Part shown: in pieces, positions 8,932 through 18,018 of the stretch | Position numbering within the stretch: position 1 is the first letter of the stretch | Layout of the letters: each line of letters begins with the position of its first letter | Assembly: GCA_020628375.1 (NCBI GenBank) | Contig: JAHDFD010000029.1 | Span: 1-36,791, forward strand | DNA length: 36,791 bases | Source of the DNA: Chitinophagales bacterium | Lineage (GTDB): Bacteria; Bacteroidota; Bacteroidia; Chitinophagales; UBA2359 | Direction: 5' to 3' | Translations under genes and position numbers: made by a program | The notes under the pieces: generated by a model | Told to the model about the DNA's origin: nothing | Seen by the model: only the letters and a program-made list of their open reading frames with translations | Databases searched by the model: none

Positions 8932-9543
8932 TTAAGGAGTGACAGCTAGATGAGATGTTCCACCAGGACCTCCACCACCTATAGTAATTGGAAATGGACT
9001 TCCATCCTCACAGATTACAGTGGCAGCACAAGGAGAATCGACGATAGAACCATATCCTATTGATGGTGAAGCACTTCCTCCAGAAGATAAGGTGAGTGAA
9101 ATAACATCAATCTGTCCGGAATTGAATCTAGTTCCTCTGTAATTTAAAGTGAAAATTACTTCAACAGTATAGTCAGAACATGAACCCATAGGAATAGAAG
9201 GACTTACACAGTTGCTGAAATTATATTGATTTTCTTCTCCTGGATCTACTTGACCATTACAGTTGACATCAGTAAAAACTTCTAATACAATATTTGGATT
9301 CTCGTTATCGTGAAAGCCAAAGAAATTTGGATTAGGTACGTAAGCGAAAGAATTAATGTAAGGATCGTAAACAATAGTTCCCTCAACATTAGTTGGTAGG
9401 GTACAACCAGAACCACCGCCAATAACAGGAGGTGATGCAAGTTCTCGTGCCCCATCCACTTCCGAGATCAATGCTTCTTTTTCACAGGCAGTGAAAATAA
9501 CTAAAATAGAAAATAATAATAAGCTGGAAATTTTCTTAAACAT
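8932..9543 (-). CDS. Predicted lipoprotein of unknown function
   Basis: The 203-residue protein has a signal peptide with lipobox FTAC (Cys at about residue 20) followed by EKEALISE. The mature region is Gly/Ser/Pro rich, with a Gly-rich tract (PPVIGGGSG) and a DVNCNGQVDPGEENQY segment that resembles a calcium-binding or SdrD-like edge. It has several Cys residues (SNCVSP, GSCSDY, SPCAATVICEDG) and a C-terminal GGGGPGGTSH tract. It is likely at the cell surface or in the periplasm. I do not recognise a named family. It is convergent with the 478-residue gene. Confidence 0.7.
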   Translation of the reverse strand: MFKKISSLLLFSILVIFTACEKEALISEVDGARELASPPVIGGGSGCTLPTNVEGTIVYDPYINSFAYVPNPNFFGFHDNENPNIVLEVFTDVNCNGQVDPGEENQYNFSNCVSPSIPMGSCSDYTVEVIFTLNYRGTRFNSGQIDVISLTLSSGGSASPSIGYGSIVDSPCAATVICEDGSPFPITIGGGGPGGTSHLAVTP

Positions 9544-9848
9544 AACTGAAATATTAAAAGTTTAGAAATAATAAATTAAATGTTTCGATCAAAACAACAA
9601 GTCAAATTTATCATGATTACTTACCCGCAAAAAACTTCATTTTTCAGGCAATTACTACCCTTAATTTCATGGAAATAATAGTCGTGATTTTTGTAAATGG
9701 CTGATAATTAGTAGTTTGTGTTTTGGTTTTGATTTATGTATTACTAGCAAAATACTGTGCTTTACTAGCTTAAATACTTCACAAAGTTAAACAAAAAGGC
9801 TCAATTCGAGTGATTTTTGTTCATAATAGCCTATTAAGCAGCTAGTTA
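9544..9848. other. Intergenic region, 305 bp, no gene seen
   Basis: This region separates two minus-strand genes. It holds the promoter at 9603-9631 and a second minus-strand TAACTTTG match (plus 9782-9789) without a properly spaced TTG. Both strands carry stops at short intervals, and I see no ORF, tRNA or long hairpin. The rest is AT-rich and featureless. Confidence 0.6.
9603..9631 (-). promoter_or_regulatory. Promoter, -33 TTTG / -7 TAAATTTG
   Basis: On the minus strand TTTG (plus 9628-9631) and TAAATTTG (plus 9603-9610) are separated by 17 bp. This fits the Bacteroidota housekeeping promoter, and it ends about 60 bp upstream of the lipoprotein ATG at 9543. Confidence 0.5.
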
Positions 9849-11879
9849 TTAGATAAGCTCTTTAATAATGCTGAACTTAAAAGTGGTACCCCCTCTCATA
9901 TTATTAACTGCTCTTATATTTCCCTGATGTAAATAAACGATCTTTCGACAATGACTAAGACCAATGCCTATGCTATCGTACTTCGATCTGGGATGTAAAG
10001 TGACGAATAGATCGAAAATCTTACTTTTCTTATCATCAGGAATACCTATACCATTATCGCTTACACTAAAATACCAGAATTCCTTATCTTCCTGAAAGTT
10101 GATGTGGATTTCAACAGGCTCGTTATCTTTTCTATATTTAATAGCATTGGATAATAAATTCTGAAAGAGTAATTTTATTTCTGTTTTATAAGCATACATC
10201 TTGGGTAAACTATCAATAACAATCACTGCTGAGCTTTCTTCGATCTGTTGTTGAAGGTCGAGTTTGACAATATCAATAATTTCCTGAAGATCAAAGCTTT
10301 CTTTATTGGTTTGTTGTCCAATTCGAGAATGTGTTAAAATACCATCAATCTGCTTGGTCATTCTGTCGGCCGCATCAACCATAAGACCAATAAACTGATT
10401 TCCTTTTTCTGAAAGGTTTTCAGCTTCAATTTCTTTTAGCTTTTTACCAAAGCCCGAAATTGTTCGCAATGGTTGTTTCAGATCATGTGCTGTTACATAA
10501 TTGAATTGTTCCAGTTCTCTGTTATTTACCTGTAGTTTATTGGCTTGCCTTTTATGATCCAATTGGATCTTCTTATCGTAAGTAATATCTCTGATCACAC
10601 CATATATAAATGGGTTATCATCAAACTTAATAATTTTATGTCTGAACCAACGAGTTATGCCGTTTGGTTGAGTTATGCGATATTCCTGTGGCTTAATACG
10701 CTTGATTTCCGGATTCCTCGAATCTTCAACCAATTTAAAGGCCTTTTTACGATCTTCCGGATGAATATGTTCGAAGGCAACTTCTAACGCATTATCCTGA
10801 ACGACCCCATCTTTTTCGGTAAGACCAAAAAGCTTTAAACAGTTTTCTGAAAACTCAACCCGATCTTCTTCTATATATCGCTTATAAGTTGCCATTTGAA
10901 GGAATTCTTCACCTAAACGCAGTAAGTTTCTCTCATCTTCGAGCTTTATTTTATACTCATAATTCTGAATCAACTTGGCAATTTGAGAACTGATCAATTC
11001 TATAATAGTGATTTCATTTTCGACTAAAGTATTATTTTTTTCCTTTGTTGAATAAAAGGTAAGTGTTCCAAAGATCCGACCATCAATAAAAATAGGTGTT
11101 CCCAGAAAAGATTCAACATCCAATTGTTTTCTGGCAAGAAGTTCATATTGTTCCTTTCCTTTCAGTGTAGAGTAGAAAATAGTCGTTTTATTGTCATAAA
11201 CTTCTTTACAAATCGTATCACATAATTGAAAAGTATCACCTTTCTGTAATTTATGCTGTTTAGTATTGGCTTTAAATATTTTGTAATCATCACCTTCAAT
11301 AAAACTGATTATCCCATTCTCAAATTCAAGAACTTTAATACCATATTCTACATAAGCATTCAAATTCGATTCAAAACTTTCAAATTGTTTATTATTAATT
11401 TCAAGAAGTTTTAATAAACGTTCATTGAAAACTTTTTGCTTTTGGTTAATAGTAGTTATATCATTTAACAGCTCATTATTGATCTCAGAAGTTGCTTTTT
11501 CCTTTTGTTTCTTTTTTTGAATATTGAATAAAATACACTCGATCTTGGCAGCAGTACCATCTTCAGTCCACTCAATGATATTTGCTGTAATCAAATGCCA
11601 AATACTTTTACCGTCTTTGGAAATATATCTAATTTCATTTTTAAAAGGGACTTTTCCTTTACTAACTATGTGTTCATTAAAAGTTTCTTCAATAAGGGAA
11701 ATATCATCAGGATGAACAATGTCGAGCCAATCATCGGTACTGTCACTGATTTCTTCTACCTTGTAACCAAGTGTGTTACAAAAGTTTTCACTATAGGAAA
11801 CATGTTTTCTCACAAGATCAACATATATATATCCCAAGCCCTCATTTTCTAGTATAATATTATTCATGTGAGTATTCAA
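9849..11879 (-). CDS. PAS-GAF-PAS sensor histidine kinase, orphan
   Basis: The 676-residue protein has no membrane segment, so it is probably a cytoplasmic sensor. Order: a PAS domain at about 10-120 (HPDD at 56-59, PAC-like WHLITANI), a GAF-like domain at about 165-305 (LDVESFLGTPIFIDGRIFG), a second PAS at about 335-435 (HPED at 373-376), and a HisKA domain with phospho-acceptor H465 in TAHDLKQP. It ends in an HATPase_c domain with N-box NLLSNAIKY (N578), G1 DNGIGIP (608-614) and G2 GIGLSHC. The H-box style is typical of bacterial phytochrome-like kinases, but there is no chromophore-binding PHY domain. No response regulator is adjacent, so its partner is elsewhere. It reads away from the acyl-CoA dehydrogenase across 274 bp. 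Confidence 0.92.
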   Translation of the reverse strand: MNTHMNNIILENEGLGYIYVDLVRKHVSYSENFCNTLGYKVEEISDSTDDWLDIVHPDDISLIEETFNEHIVSKGKVPFKNEIRYISKDGKSIWHLITANIIEWTEDGTAAKIECILFNIQKKKQKEKATSEINNELLNDITTINQKQKVFNERLLKLLEINNKQFESFESNLNAYVEYGIKVLEFENGIISFIEGDDYKIFKANTKQHKLQKGDTFQLCDTICKEVYDNKTTIFYSTLKGKEQYELLARKQLDVESFLGTPIFIDGRIFGTLTFYSTKEKNNTLVENEITIIELISSQIAKLIQNYEYKIKLEDERNLLRLGEEFLQMATYKRYIEEDRVEFSENCLKLFGLTEKDGVVQDNALEVAFEHIHPEDRKKAFKLVEDSRNPEIKRIKPQEYRITQPNGITRWFRHKIIKFDDNPFIYGVIRDITYDKKIQLDHKRQANKLQVNNRELEQFNYVTAHDLKQPLRTISGFGKKLKEIEAENLSEKGNQFIGLMVDAADRMTKQIDGILTHSRIGQQTNKESFDLQEIIDIVKLDLQQQIEESSAVIVIDSLPKMYAYKTEIKLLFQNLLSNAIKYRKDNEPVEIHINFQEDKEFWYFSVSDNGIGIPDDKKSKIFDLFVTLHPRSKYDSIGIGLSHCRKIVYLHQGNIRAVNNMRGGTTFKFSIIKELI

Positions 11880-12153
11880 TAAATATAGAAAGTTCTCAAA
11901 AGTATTACATAGCGAATTAACATTTCAATACTTAATGCTCAATGATTAGCGAACTTAACAAAAACTTTATATGTAAGTTCAAATCATTAACAAAAGAGAT
12001 CGCCTTTACAATAAGCAATAAATAGTTATTATATTCATTTGTGTTTACGGTAATATTGCTTTTTATGTTCTCATCTGAAACAATATTCATCATTCCTTGA
12101 AAATCACTTATATTTATTTGCTTTTAACTAAAATATAAAATCTAAACAAAAAC

Positions 12154-13965
12154 ATGGCTAAGTATATGTGCATGGACACGATTCGATTTGTGTTACATGA
12201 AATGTTACAGGTTGAGCAGTTATGTGAATTACCTCGTTTTAAAGACTATGACAAAGATAGTTTCGATTTATTGCTCGATTCTATCAAAACATTTGGCGAT
12301 CAGGTGATGCATCCAACATTAAAAGAAATGGACAGTGATCCGGCTCGTTATGAAGATGGAAAAATTATTGTTCATCCGGTTGTTGGAGAACAAATGAAAA
12401 CATCTGGTGAAAATGGTTGGATCGGTATTTCATTTGATTATGAACATGGAGGAATGCAATTACCTTATACCATACATGCAGCTAATTCATTTATTATGCA
12501 GGCTGCCAACAATCATTTGCCGCCTTACTCAGGTTTAACAGAAGGTTCTGCGCACCTTATTACCACTTTTGGAAGTCAGGAGCTTATTGACTATTATGTA
12601 CCGAATATGCTTTCAGGTAAATGGGGGGGAACCATGTGTCTGACAGAGCCACAAGCTGGAAGTTCGTTATCGGATATTACTACAGCTGCTGTTCCGAATG
12701 AAGATGGTTCTTATAATATCACAGGACAAAAAATATTTATTACAGCAGGCGATCACGAATACGTTGAAAATATTGCACATCTTGTATTGGCACGAATTGA
12801 AGGAGCTCCTTTAGGAACAAAAGGTATTTCTTTATTCGTTGTTCCCAAAAAACGTAGTGGCGATAATGGAAATTTGATCTCAAACGATGTAATTACTGCA
12901 GGTGATTTCCAGAAAATGGGACAAAGAGGAAGCTGTACAACTCATTTGTCGTTCGGAGAAAAAGGAGATTGTAAAGGTTGGTTAGTTGGAGCACCAAACA
13001 AAGGCTTGAAATACATGTTCCAAATGATGAACGGTGCGCGTATTGATGTTGGAATTACAGGCGCTTCGATTGCAACAGCAGCTTATTATGCTTCTTTGCA
13101 ATATGCCAAAGAGCGCCCGCAGGGAAGACGTATTCAGTCTGGTGGAAATAAAAATGTAGATAAAGACCAAACAACTATTATCAATCACCCTGATGTACGT
13201 AGAATGTTATTCCTGCAGAAAGCAGTAACAGAAGGTGCAACAGCATTAATCTTTCAGGCAGCTCATTATCACGATCTTTCAACTGCCGGACCGGAAGAAG
13301 ATCGTGAACGTAACCACAATTTGCTTGAATTATTAACACCAATTGTAAAAACTTATCCTTCTGAAATGGGACGGGTTTCTATAAGCAATGGTTTACAGGT
13401 TCTGGGCGGATATGGTTTCTGTACTGAATTCCCATTAGAGCAATATTATCGCGATGTTCGTATCACAGCTATTTATGAAGGAACTACGGGTATCCAATCT
13501 TTAGATTTATTGGGTAGAAAAGTTGTGATGAAGAATGGTGAGGCAATGAAGCAATTAACTGCTGAAGTGATCGGTGCCATTAAAGCTGCAAGTAATTATG
13601 ATGATCTTAAGCCTTATGCAGAACAATTAAAAACAGCTTCTAAAACACTAGAAGCAACTATTATGCACTTGTTGGGATATGCAATGAAAGGAGATCATGA
13701 GCGCTATATCGCTGATGCTACTTTATTTATGGAAATGATGAGTAATGTTGTTATTGCATGGCAATGGTTAAAGCTGGCAACGACTGCTAAAACAGCTATG
13801 ATTACAGGTAATAATACTTACGATACTGCTTTTTATGAAAGCAAAATTCATACTATGAAGTTTTTCTATAAGTACGAATTGCCGAAGATCAATAGTTTGA
13901 AGGAAAGCTTGATGCACCCGGATAGTTTAACTATTCTGGAAGAAGCAAATGTAGAATTGGCGTAA
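12154..13965 (+). CDS. Acyl-CoA dehydrogenase (long, DmdC-like type)
   Basis: The 603-residue FAD enzyme is predicted to oxidise an acyl-CoA to the 2-enoyl-CoA in the cytoplasm and pass electrons to ETF. It has an extra N-terminal domain (about 1-75) and the flavin-contact motif MCLTEPQAGSSLSDI (about 162-176). The YEGTTGIQSLDLLGRK motif near residue 447 has the Glu expected to be the catalytic base. A C-terminal extension (about 480-603) follows, as in 3-methylmercaptopropionyl-CoA dehydrogenase (DmdC) relatives and many Bacteroidota paralogues of about 600 residues. True substrate is unknown. No ETF or thiolase genes are adjacent, and a strong terminator follows. Confidence 0.9.
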   Translation: MAKYMCMDTIRFVLHEMLQVEQLCELPRFKDYDKDSFDLLLDSIKTFGDQVMHPTLKEMDSDPARYEDGKIIVHPVVGEQMKTSGENGWIGISFDYEHGGMQLPYTIHAANSFIMQAANNHLPPYSGLTEGSAHLITTFGSQELIDYYVPNMLSGKWGGTMCLTEPQAGSSLSDITTAAVPNEDGSYNITGQKIFITAGDHEYVENIAHLVLARIEGAPLGTKGISLFVVPKKRSGDNGNLISNDVITAGDFQKMGQRGSCTTHLSFGEKGDCKGWLVGAPNKGLKYMFQMMNGARIDVGITGASIATAAYYASLQYAKERPQGRRIQSGGNKNVDKDQTTIINHPDVRRMLFLQKAVTEGATALIFQAAHYHDLSTAGPEEDRERNHNLLELLTPIVKTYPSEMGRVSISNGLQVLGGYGFCTEFPLEQYYRDVRITAIYEGTTGIQSLDLLGRKVVMKNGEAMKQLTAEVIGAIKAASNYDDLKPYAEQLKTASKTLEATIMHLLGYAMKGDHERYIADATLFMEMMSNVVIAWQWLKLATTAKTAMITGNNTYDTAFYESKIHTMKFFYKYELPKINSLKESLMHPDSLTILEEANVELA

Positions 13966-13987
13966 TATTTCAATTCTATACTATTTA

Positions 13988-14029
13988 AAATACCTTCAAT
14001 GTTTGATAAACCTTGAAGGTATTTTTTTA
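13988..14029 (+). terminator. Rho-independent terminator after acyl-CoA dehydrogenase gene
   Basis: Arms 13988-13999 and 14013-14024 pair over 12 bp (AAATACCTTCAA with TTGAAGGTATTT). The inner GTTT/AAAC can extend the stem around a GAT loop, and a T run (14022-14028) follows. It lies about 25 bp after the stop at 13965. A TTG at 14013 that could extend the next reading frame falls inside the hairpin, which argues against it as a start. Confidence 0.85.
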
Positions 14030-14099
14030 TGTTGATTTTTATCAACAAAAAACACACCTTATTAAAGCTTCTTTGGAATATAGATTTTCTAATAGAAAC

Positions 14100-15515
14100 A
14101 TGATAAACAAGGTTCACAGTTTTACAGACGATATACTAGGTAATTTAGATGCAGTCGCCATTGCAACTCTGATAAAGAATAAGTATGTATCGGTTAAAGA
14201 AGTTCTGGAAGCAACTATTAATAGGGCTGAAAAAGTAAACCCACATATAAATGCCATTATGACCAAAGATTTTAAAAGAGCTTTGGATAAGGCAGAAAAA
14301 AATAATAATGGCTTTTTTGCAGGAATCCCTATATTCTTTAAAGATCTCACAAATATTGAAGGCTTACCAACTTATCATGGATCGGAAGCATTTGCCAATG
14401 TTAAGCCATCGAAAAAATCAGACCCGATAGCCAAACAAATATTTTCGATGGGTTTTATCAATTTAGGAATGAGTACTATGCCTGAATTTGGTTTTACCTG
14501 TTCAACCGAATATCCTGACCTTACAAATACTAAAAACCCTTGGAATCTGGAATATAGTGTTGGAGGTTCTTCGGGGGGTGCTGGTGCTTTGGTGGCAGCT
14601 GGTGTTGTTCCACTAGCGCACTCAGCAGATGGTGGTGGTTCTACCCGAATTCCTGCTGCATGTTGTGGACTTGTGGGGCTAAAAGCCAGTAGAGGTAGAA
14701 TAAAACTATCCGATATTTTTGCTCGCCAAATTATTGAGATCTGTATTGATGGAATTGTTTCCCGGTCAGTACGTGATACTGCTCATTTTTATGCAGAAGC
14801 AGAAAAATATTACCACAACAAAAAGCTTCCATCTATTGGTTTGGTAAATCGACCACTAGAAAAAAAATTAAACATAGGATTCACACATATTGCAGGTCAG
14901 AATATTGTGGCAGATAAGGCGAGCATAGAAGCTTTAGATGAAACGACAAAACTATTAGAACAGTTAGGACATACAGTTAAACTGGTTCAAATGCCGGTTA
15001 GCGATGAAATGGTTGATTATTTTAAATACCTGTGGGCAATGAATGCCTTCATCGTGAAAAAGTTTGGGAAGGTATTATTCAAAGATTTCAATCCTAAAAA
15101 ACTAACAAAATTAAGTAATGGTCTGGCTAAATATTATTGGGCAAATATGCGTAAAACCCCAACTTTTATTAAAGCTTTGAAACATTCAGGTGAAACTTAC
15201 AAACAATTTCTGGAAGAAAATAAAATTGATGTTTTACTAACACCAACACTAGCACATTTAACTCCGGAATTAGGCTATATTGGAACGCATCTTGATTTTG
15301 AAACAATATTTTCCAGAATGGCTAAGTGGGCATGCTTTACTCCTTTTGCAAATGCTACAGGATCGCCGTCACTCACCTTGCCTTTACAGCATTATAAAGA
15401 AAAAAACCTTCCGATAGGAATGATGTTCGGTGCCGGTTTCGGACAAGAAAGATTATTGTTGGAATTAGCTTTACAGCTAGAGGAGGCTAAACCTTGGAAG
15501 AAAATCAACGAATAA
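14100..15515 (+). CDS. Amidase-signature family protein
   Basis: From the ATG at 14100 this encodes 471 residues. A longer frame from TTG 14013 begins inside the terminator hairpin and is less likely. The Ser-cisSer-Lys triad of amidase-signature enzymes is visible: Lys in IPIFFKDLTNIEG, the cis-Ser and nucleophile region in GGSSGGAGALVAAG, then SADGGGSTRIPAACCGLVGLK. It would hydrolyse an amide (aryl, fatty-acid or nitrile-derived). The normal length and the C-terminal GSPSLTLP help place it in the non-GatA amidases. GatA itself would be expected beside gatB/gatC, which are absent. A terminator-like hairpin follows at 15542-15560. Confidence 0.88.
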   Translation: MINKVHSFTDDILGNLDAVAIATLIKNKYVSVKEVLEATINRAEKVNPHINAIMTKDFKRALDKAEKNNNGFFAGIPIFFKDLTNIEGLPTYHGSEAFANVKPSKKSDPIAKQIFSMGFINLGMSTMPEFGFTCSTEYPDLTNTKNPWNLEYSVGGSSGGAGALVAAGVVPLAHSADGGGSTRIPAACCGLVGLKASRGRIKLSDIFARQIIEICIDGIVSRSVRDTAHFYAEAEKYYHNKKLPSIGLVNRPLEKKLNIGFTHIAGQNIVADKASIEALDETTKLLEQLGHTVKLVQMPVSDEMVDYFKYLWAMNAFIVKKFGKVLFKDFNPKKLTKLSNGLAKYYWANMRKTPTFIKALKHSGETYKQFLEENKIDVLLTPTLAHLTPELGYIGTHLDFETIFSRMAKWACFTPFANATGSPSLTLPLQHYKEKNLPIGMMFGAGFGQERLLLELALQLEEAKPWKKINE

Positions 15516-15541
15516 AGATTCAAACCTTTCTCTCTTGTGAG

Positions 15542-15560
15542 AAATAAGGCGCTTATTTTT
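15542..15560 (+). terminator. Terminator-like hairpin after amidase gene
   Basis: AAATAAG (15542-15548) and CTTATTT (15552-15558) pair around GCG, followed by a short T run. It lies 27 bp after the amidase stop. The stem is AT-rich, so it is moderate evidence only. Confidence 0.45.
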
Positions 15561-15726
15561 CTGAAATAGCTGTTTTATTTTAATGTTTTCTTTTTCTGAA
15601 ATTCTAAAAATCAAGCGTAAGATCTTACAAATCGATGTGAAATCTGACGCTTTGAAATGAAATTCTAACCCTTTTTTTATCTAAAAGATTCTGTTATATT
15701 AAAAAGTTAAATGTTACCATACTATC

Positions 15727-15734
15727 TAACTTTG
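15727..15734 (+). promoter_or_regulatory. Putative -7 promoter element (TAACTTTG)
   Basis: TAACTTTG matches TAnnTTTG and ends 37 bp before the ATG at 15772. I find no TTG at 17-23 bp upstream, so the -33 element is weak. Confidence 0.4.
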
Positions 15735-15771
15735 AAAGCCCTCTCTGAATTTTTGTACATATAAACCATTT

Positions 15772-16872
15772 ATGACACAGGATCTTATTAAAAATAGTAT
15801 TTTAAATCTGTCAATGGATGCATTGGTGGTTTTGAATGATGAAAGTAGAGTGATTTTCTGGAATGTGAAAGCTAGTGAATTGTTTGGTTATACTATTAAT
15901 GAAGTGATGGGAGAAGATATTGCCGAATTGATCATTCCTGATGAATTTGTTGACAAACATAATTTTGGTTTCAATAGGTATATGCAAACCAAAAAATCAA
16001 ATATTCTCGAAAAAGTAATAGAGATCAATGCAAAACATAAAAGTGGTAAACAGATTCCAATACAACTTAAGTTGAGCCATGTAAAAGATGGAGCACTGGA
16101 TTTTTTCGTAGCATTCATCAGAGATTATAGTGAAGTACTTAAGAAAAATGATGAAATTTTAGATCAGAAAAAAAAGCTGGAAGAATATATCGAAAGTAAT
16201 TTACAATTGGAGAATTTTGCCTATTATGCTTCACACGATTTACAAACTCCCCTGCAAAATATAATCAACTTTTCGAGCTTATTGGATCGTTTCACAAGAA
16301 CTAAACTCAACGATAAAGAAGAAAAATATTTAGACTTTATAAGAAGTGGAGCAAAACAAATGCAAACACTTATAAACGAACTGCTAAACTTTTCTGTAAT
16401 TGGTAATTCAGAACTGAATAAGTCCAATATATTACTTACTGAACTTATGGATGAAGTTTTAGAAGTCGTTCAATTGGAATTAAATGAACAAAATGTTATC
16501 TTAAATTTTTCTTTTGAACAAGACAGGGTAATTATGGATAAAGTATTAATTAAACAGGTTTTAATTAATTTAATTTCCAATTCTATTAAATTCAGAGATG
16601 AAAATAGAAAACCGTTTATTGAACTGATAGGCAAAGTAAAAGAAAATAAGCATTTATTTTGTGTAAAAGATAATGGTGTTGGTATTCCGGAAGATAAACT
16701 CGATGCTGTACTGGGGATATTCAAAAGATTACATAACAAGTCGAAGATTAAAGGTTCGGGAATTGGCTTGGCACTCTGTAAAAAAATTATCGAAAAACAC
16801 GATGGAGAAATATGGATAGAATCTGAATTGGGGCAAGGAACAAGTGTCAATTTCACCATACCATTTATATAA
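15772..16872 (+). CDS. PAS-domain sensor histidine kinase
   Basis: The 366-residue soluble kinase has one N-terminal PAS domain (about 5-120). A short linker leads to HisKA with H155 in ASHDLQTP, and an HATPase_c domain (about 225-366) has an N-box NLISNSIKFRDE, G1 DNGVGIP and G2 GSGIGLALC. The PAS domain has no recognisable heme- or flavin-binding residues that I can identify by eye. It is 10 bp upstream of a response regulator on the same strand, so the two are almost certainly a phosphorelay pair. Confidence 0.92.
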   Translation: MTQDLIKNSILNLSMDALVVLNDESRVIFWNVKASELFGYTINEVMGEDIAELIIPDEFVDKHNFGFNRYMQTKKSNILEKVIEINAKHKSGKQIPIQLKLSHVKDGALDFFVAFIRDYSEVLKKNDEILDQKKKLEEYIESNLQLENFAYYASHDLQTPLQNIINFSSLLDRFTRTKLNDKEEKYLDFIRSGAKQMQTLINELLNFSVIGNSELNKSNILLTELMDEVLEVVQLELNEQNVILNFSFEQDRVIMDKVLIKQVLINLISNSIKFRDENRKPFIELIGKVKENKHLFCVKDNGVGIPEDKLDAVLGIFKRLHNKSKIKGSGIGLALCKKIIEKHDGEIWIESELGQGTSVNFTIPFI

Positions 16873-16882
16873 ATAAATAATA

Positions 16883-17284
16883 ATGAGTAATAAATTTAAT
16901 TATTTAATTTTTATTGATGATGATGTACCAACCAATATTTACCATGAAGTAATATTGGAAGTGGCTGACCTATGTAATGAATACAAGTTTTTTGAAGATT
17001 CTCAAGAAGCATTAGCACATATTAAAGATTTAATAGAGAACAATAAAGAACTACCTGAATTAATATTTTTGGACTTACACATGCCTGGTCTGTCTGGTTG
17101 GGATTTTCTCGATATATATAAAACATTAAAAGAAAATTTGCCTGAAGTAATCATTTTAACGACAAGCCTTAACCCATTAGATAAAGAAATAAGTAAGAAA
17201 TATAAACAAGTAAGAAAGTATATGAATAAACCACTCGAAGAAGAATTAATAAAAGAATTACTTGGTGTGTTAAACAATTCTTGA
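16883..17284 (+). CDS. Stand-alone response regulator (REC domain)
   Basis: The 133-residue protein is a single receiver domain without an output domain. Acidic residues D12-D14 (IDDD), phospho-acceptor D64 in LIFLDLHMPG, T93/T94 in ILTTS and K116 in MNKPLEE are all present. It is co-directional with and 10 bp after the histidine kinase gene. A single-domain regulator of this kind acts by protein-protein contact or in a phosphorelay rather than by binding DNA. The next gene, a 3-methyladenine glycosylase, begins 9 bp later. Confidence 0.9.
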   Translation: MSNKFNYLIFIDDDVPTNIYHEVILEVADLCNEYKFFEDSQEALAHIKDLIENNKELPELIFLDLHMPGLSGWDFLDIYKTLKENLPEVIILTTSLNPLDKEISKKYKQVRKYMNKPLEEELIKELLGVLNNS

Positions 17285-17293
17285 ATATATTTC

Positions 17294-17890
17294 ATGATTA
17301 TGAAAACACGATGTCAGTGGGCTTGCAAAAACGAAGCAGAGCAAATTTATCATGATAAAGAGTGGGGCGTACCAGTTTACGACGATCAGACATTATTCGA
17401 GTTATTAATATTAGAAGGAGCACAAGCCGGACTTAGTTGGTCAACAATTCTGGCGAAAAGAGAAAACTATCGCAAAGCGCTGGACAATTTTGACATAAAT
17501 AAAATTGCAGCATACCAAGAAGACAAAATTGCAGCATTATTATCGAACGCTGGAATTGTAAGAAATAAACTAAAGATAAATTCGGTAGTAACCAACGCCA
17601 AGGCATTTATACTTGTTCAGCAGGAATTCGGGAGTTTTTCAAAATTTATATGGGAGTTTGTAGATGGAAAACCAATACAGAATAAATGGACAAAAAGGGA
17701 AGATGTTCCGGCGAAAACTGAACTATCAGATAAAATTAGCAAAGCACTTAAAAAAAGAGGATTCAAATTTATTGGTTCAACAATATGTTATGCCTTTATG
17801 CAGGCAGTAGGTATGGTAAACGATCATGTTGTAGATTGTTTTCGATATGAAGAAGTAAGTAAAGGATCATCAGATAATATCTATTTGTAA
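17294..17890 (+). CDS. tag: DNA-3-methyladenine glycosylase I
   Basis: The 198-residue enzyme excises 3-methyladenine from alkylated DNA in base-excision repair. It tracks E. coli Tag closely: zinc ligands C7, H20, H178 and C182 (YHDKEWGV and VNDHVVDCFRY), the LEGAQAGLSWSTIL active-site segment with E41 and W49, and KALKKRGFKFIGSTICYAFMQA. The start could be ATG 17294 or ATG 17300, and the second gives a family-like N-terminus. It starts 9 bp after the response regulator stop, so it may share that transcript. That would be unusual for tag and could tie repair to the sensor, but co-transcription is inference. Confidence 0.95.
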   Translation: MIMKTRCQWACKNEAEQIYHDKEWGVPVYDDQTLFELLILEGAQAGLSWSTILAKRENYRKALDNFDINKIAAYQEDKIAALLSNAGIVRNKLKINSVVTNAKAFILVQQEFGSFSKFIWEFVDGKPIQNKWTKREDVPAKTELSDKISKALKKRGFKFIGSTICYAFMQAVGMVNDHVVDCFRYEEVSKGSSDNIYL

Positions 17891-17986
17891 TGTCCTTTTA
17901 ATTTTTAAAATCACTCGTAAAGTAACACTTCCATAGTTTATGCTGAAAAACTACTACCTCAATATAGCACATAGCGCAATCATTCC

Positions 17987-17994
17987 TACCTTTG
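17987..17994 (+). promoter_or_regulatory. Putative -7 promoter element (TACCTTTG)
   Basis: TACCTTTG matches TAnnTTTG and ends 24 bp before the purH ATG. The -33 element is not evident. Confidence 0.35.
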
Positions 17995-18018
17995 TAATCT
18001 CTTTCAAAAAAAACTAAA

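Noticed and set aside
14013..14099. N-terminal extension of the amidase from a TTG codon
   Set aside because: It lies in the terminator hairpin and T run of the upstream gene; ATG 14100 gives a normal amidase length.
16470..16859. 129-codon minus-strand ORF inside the histidine kinase gene
   Set aside because: It is the antisense shadow of a well-supported kinase domain.
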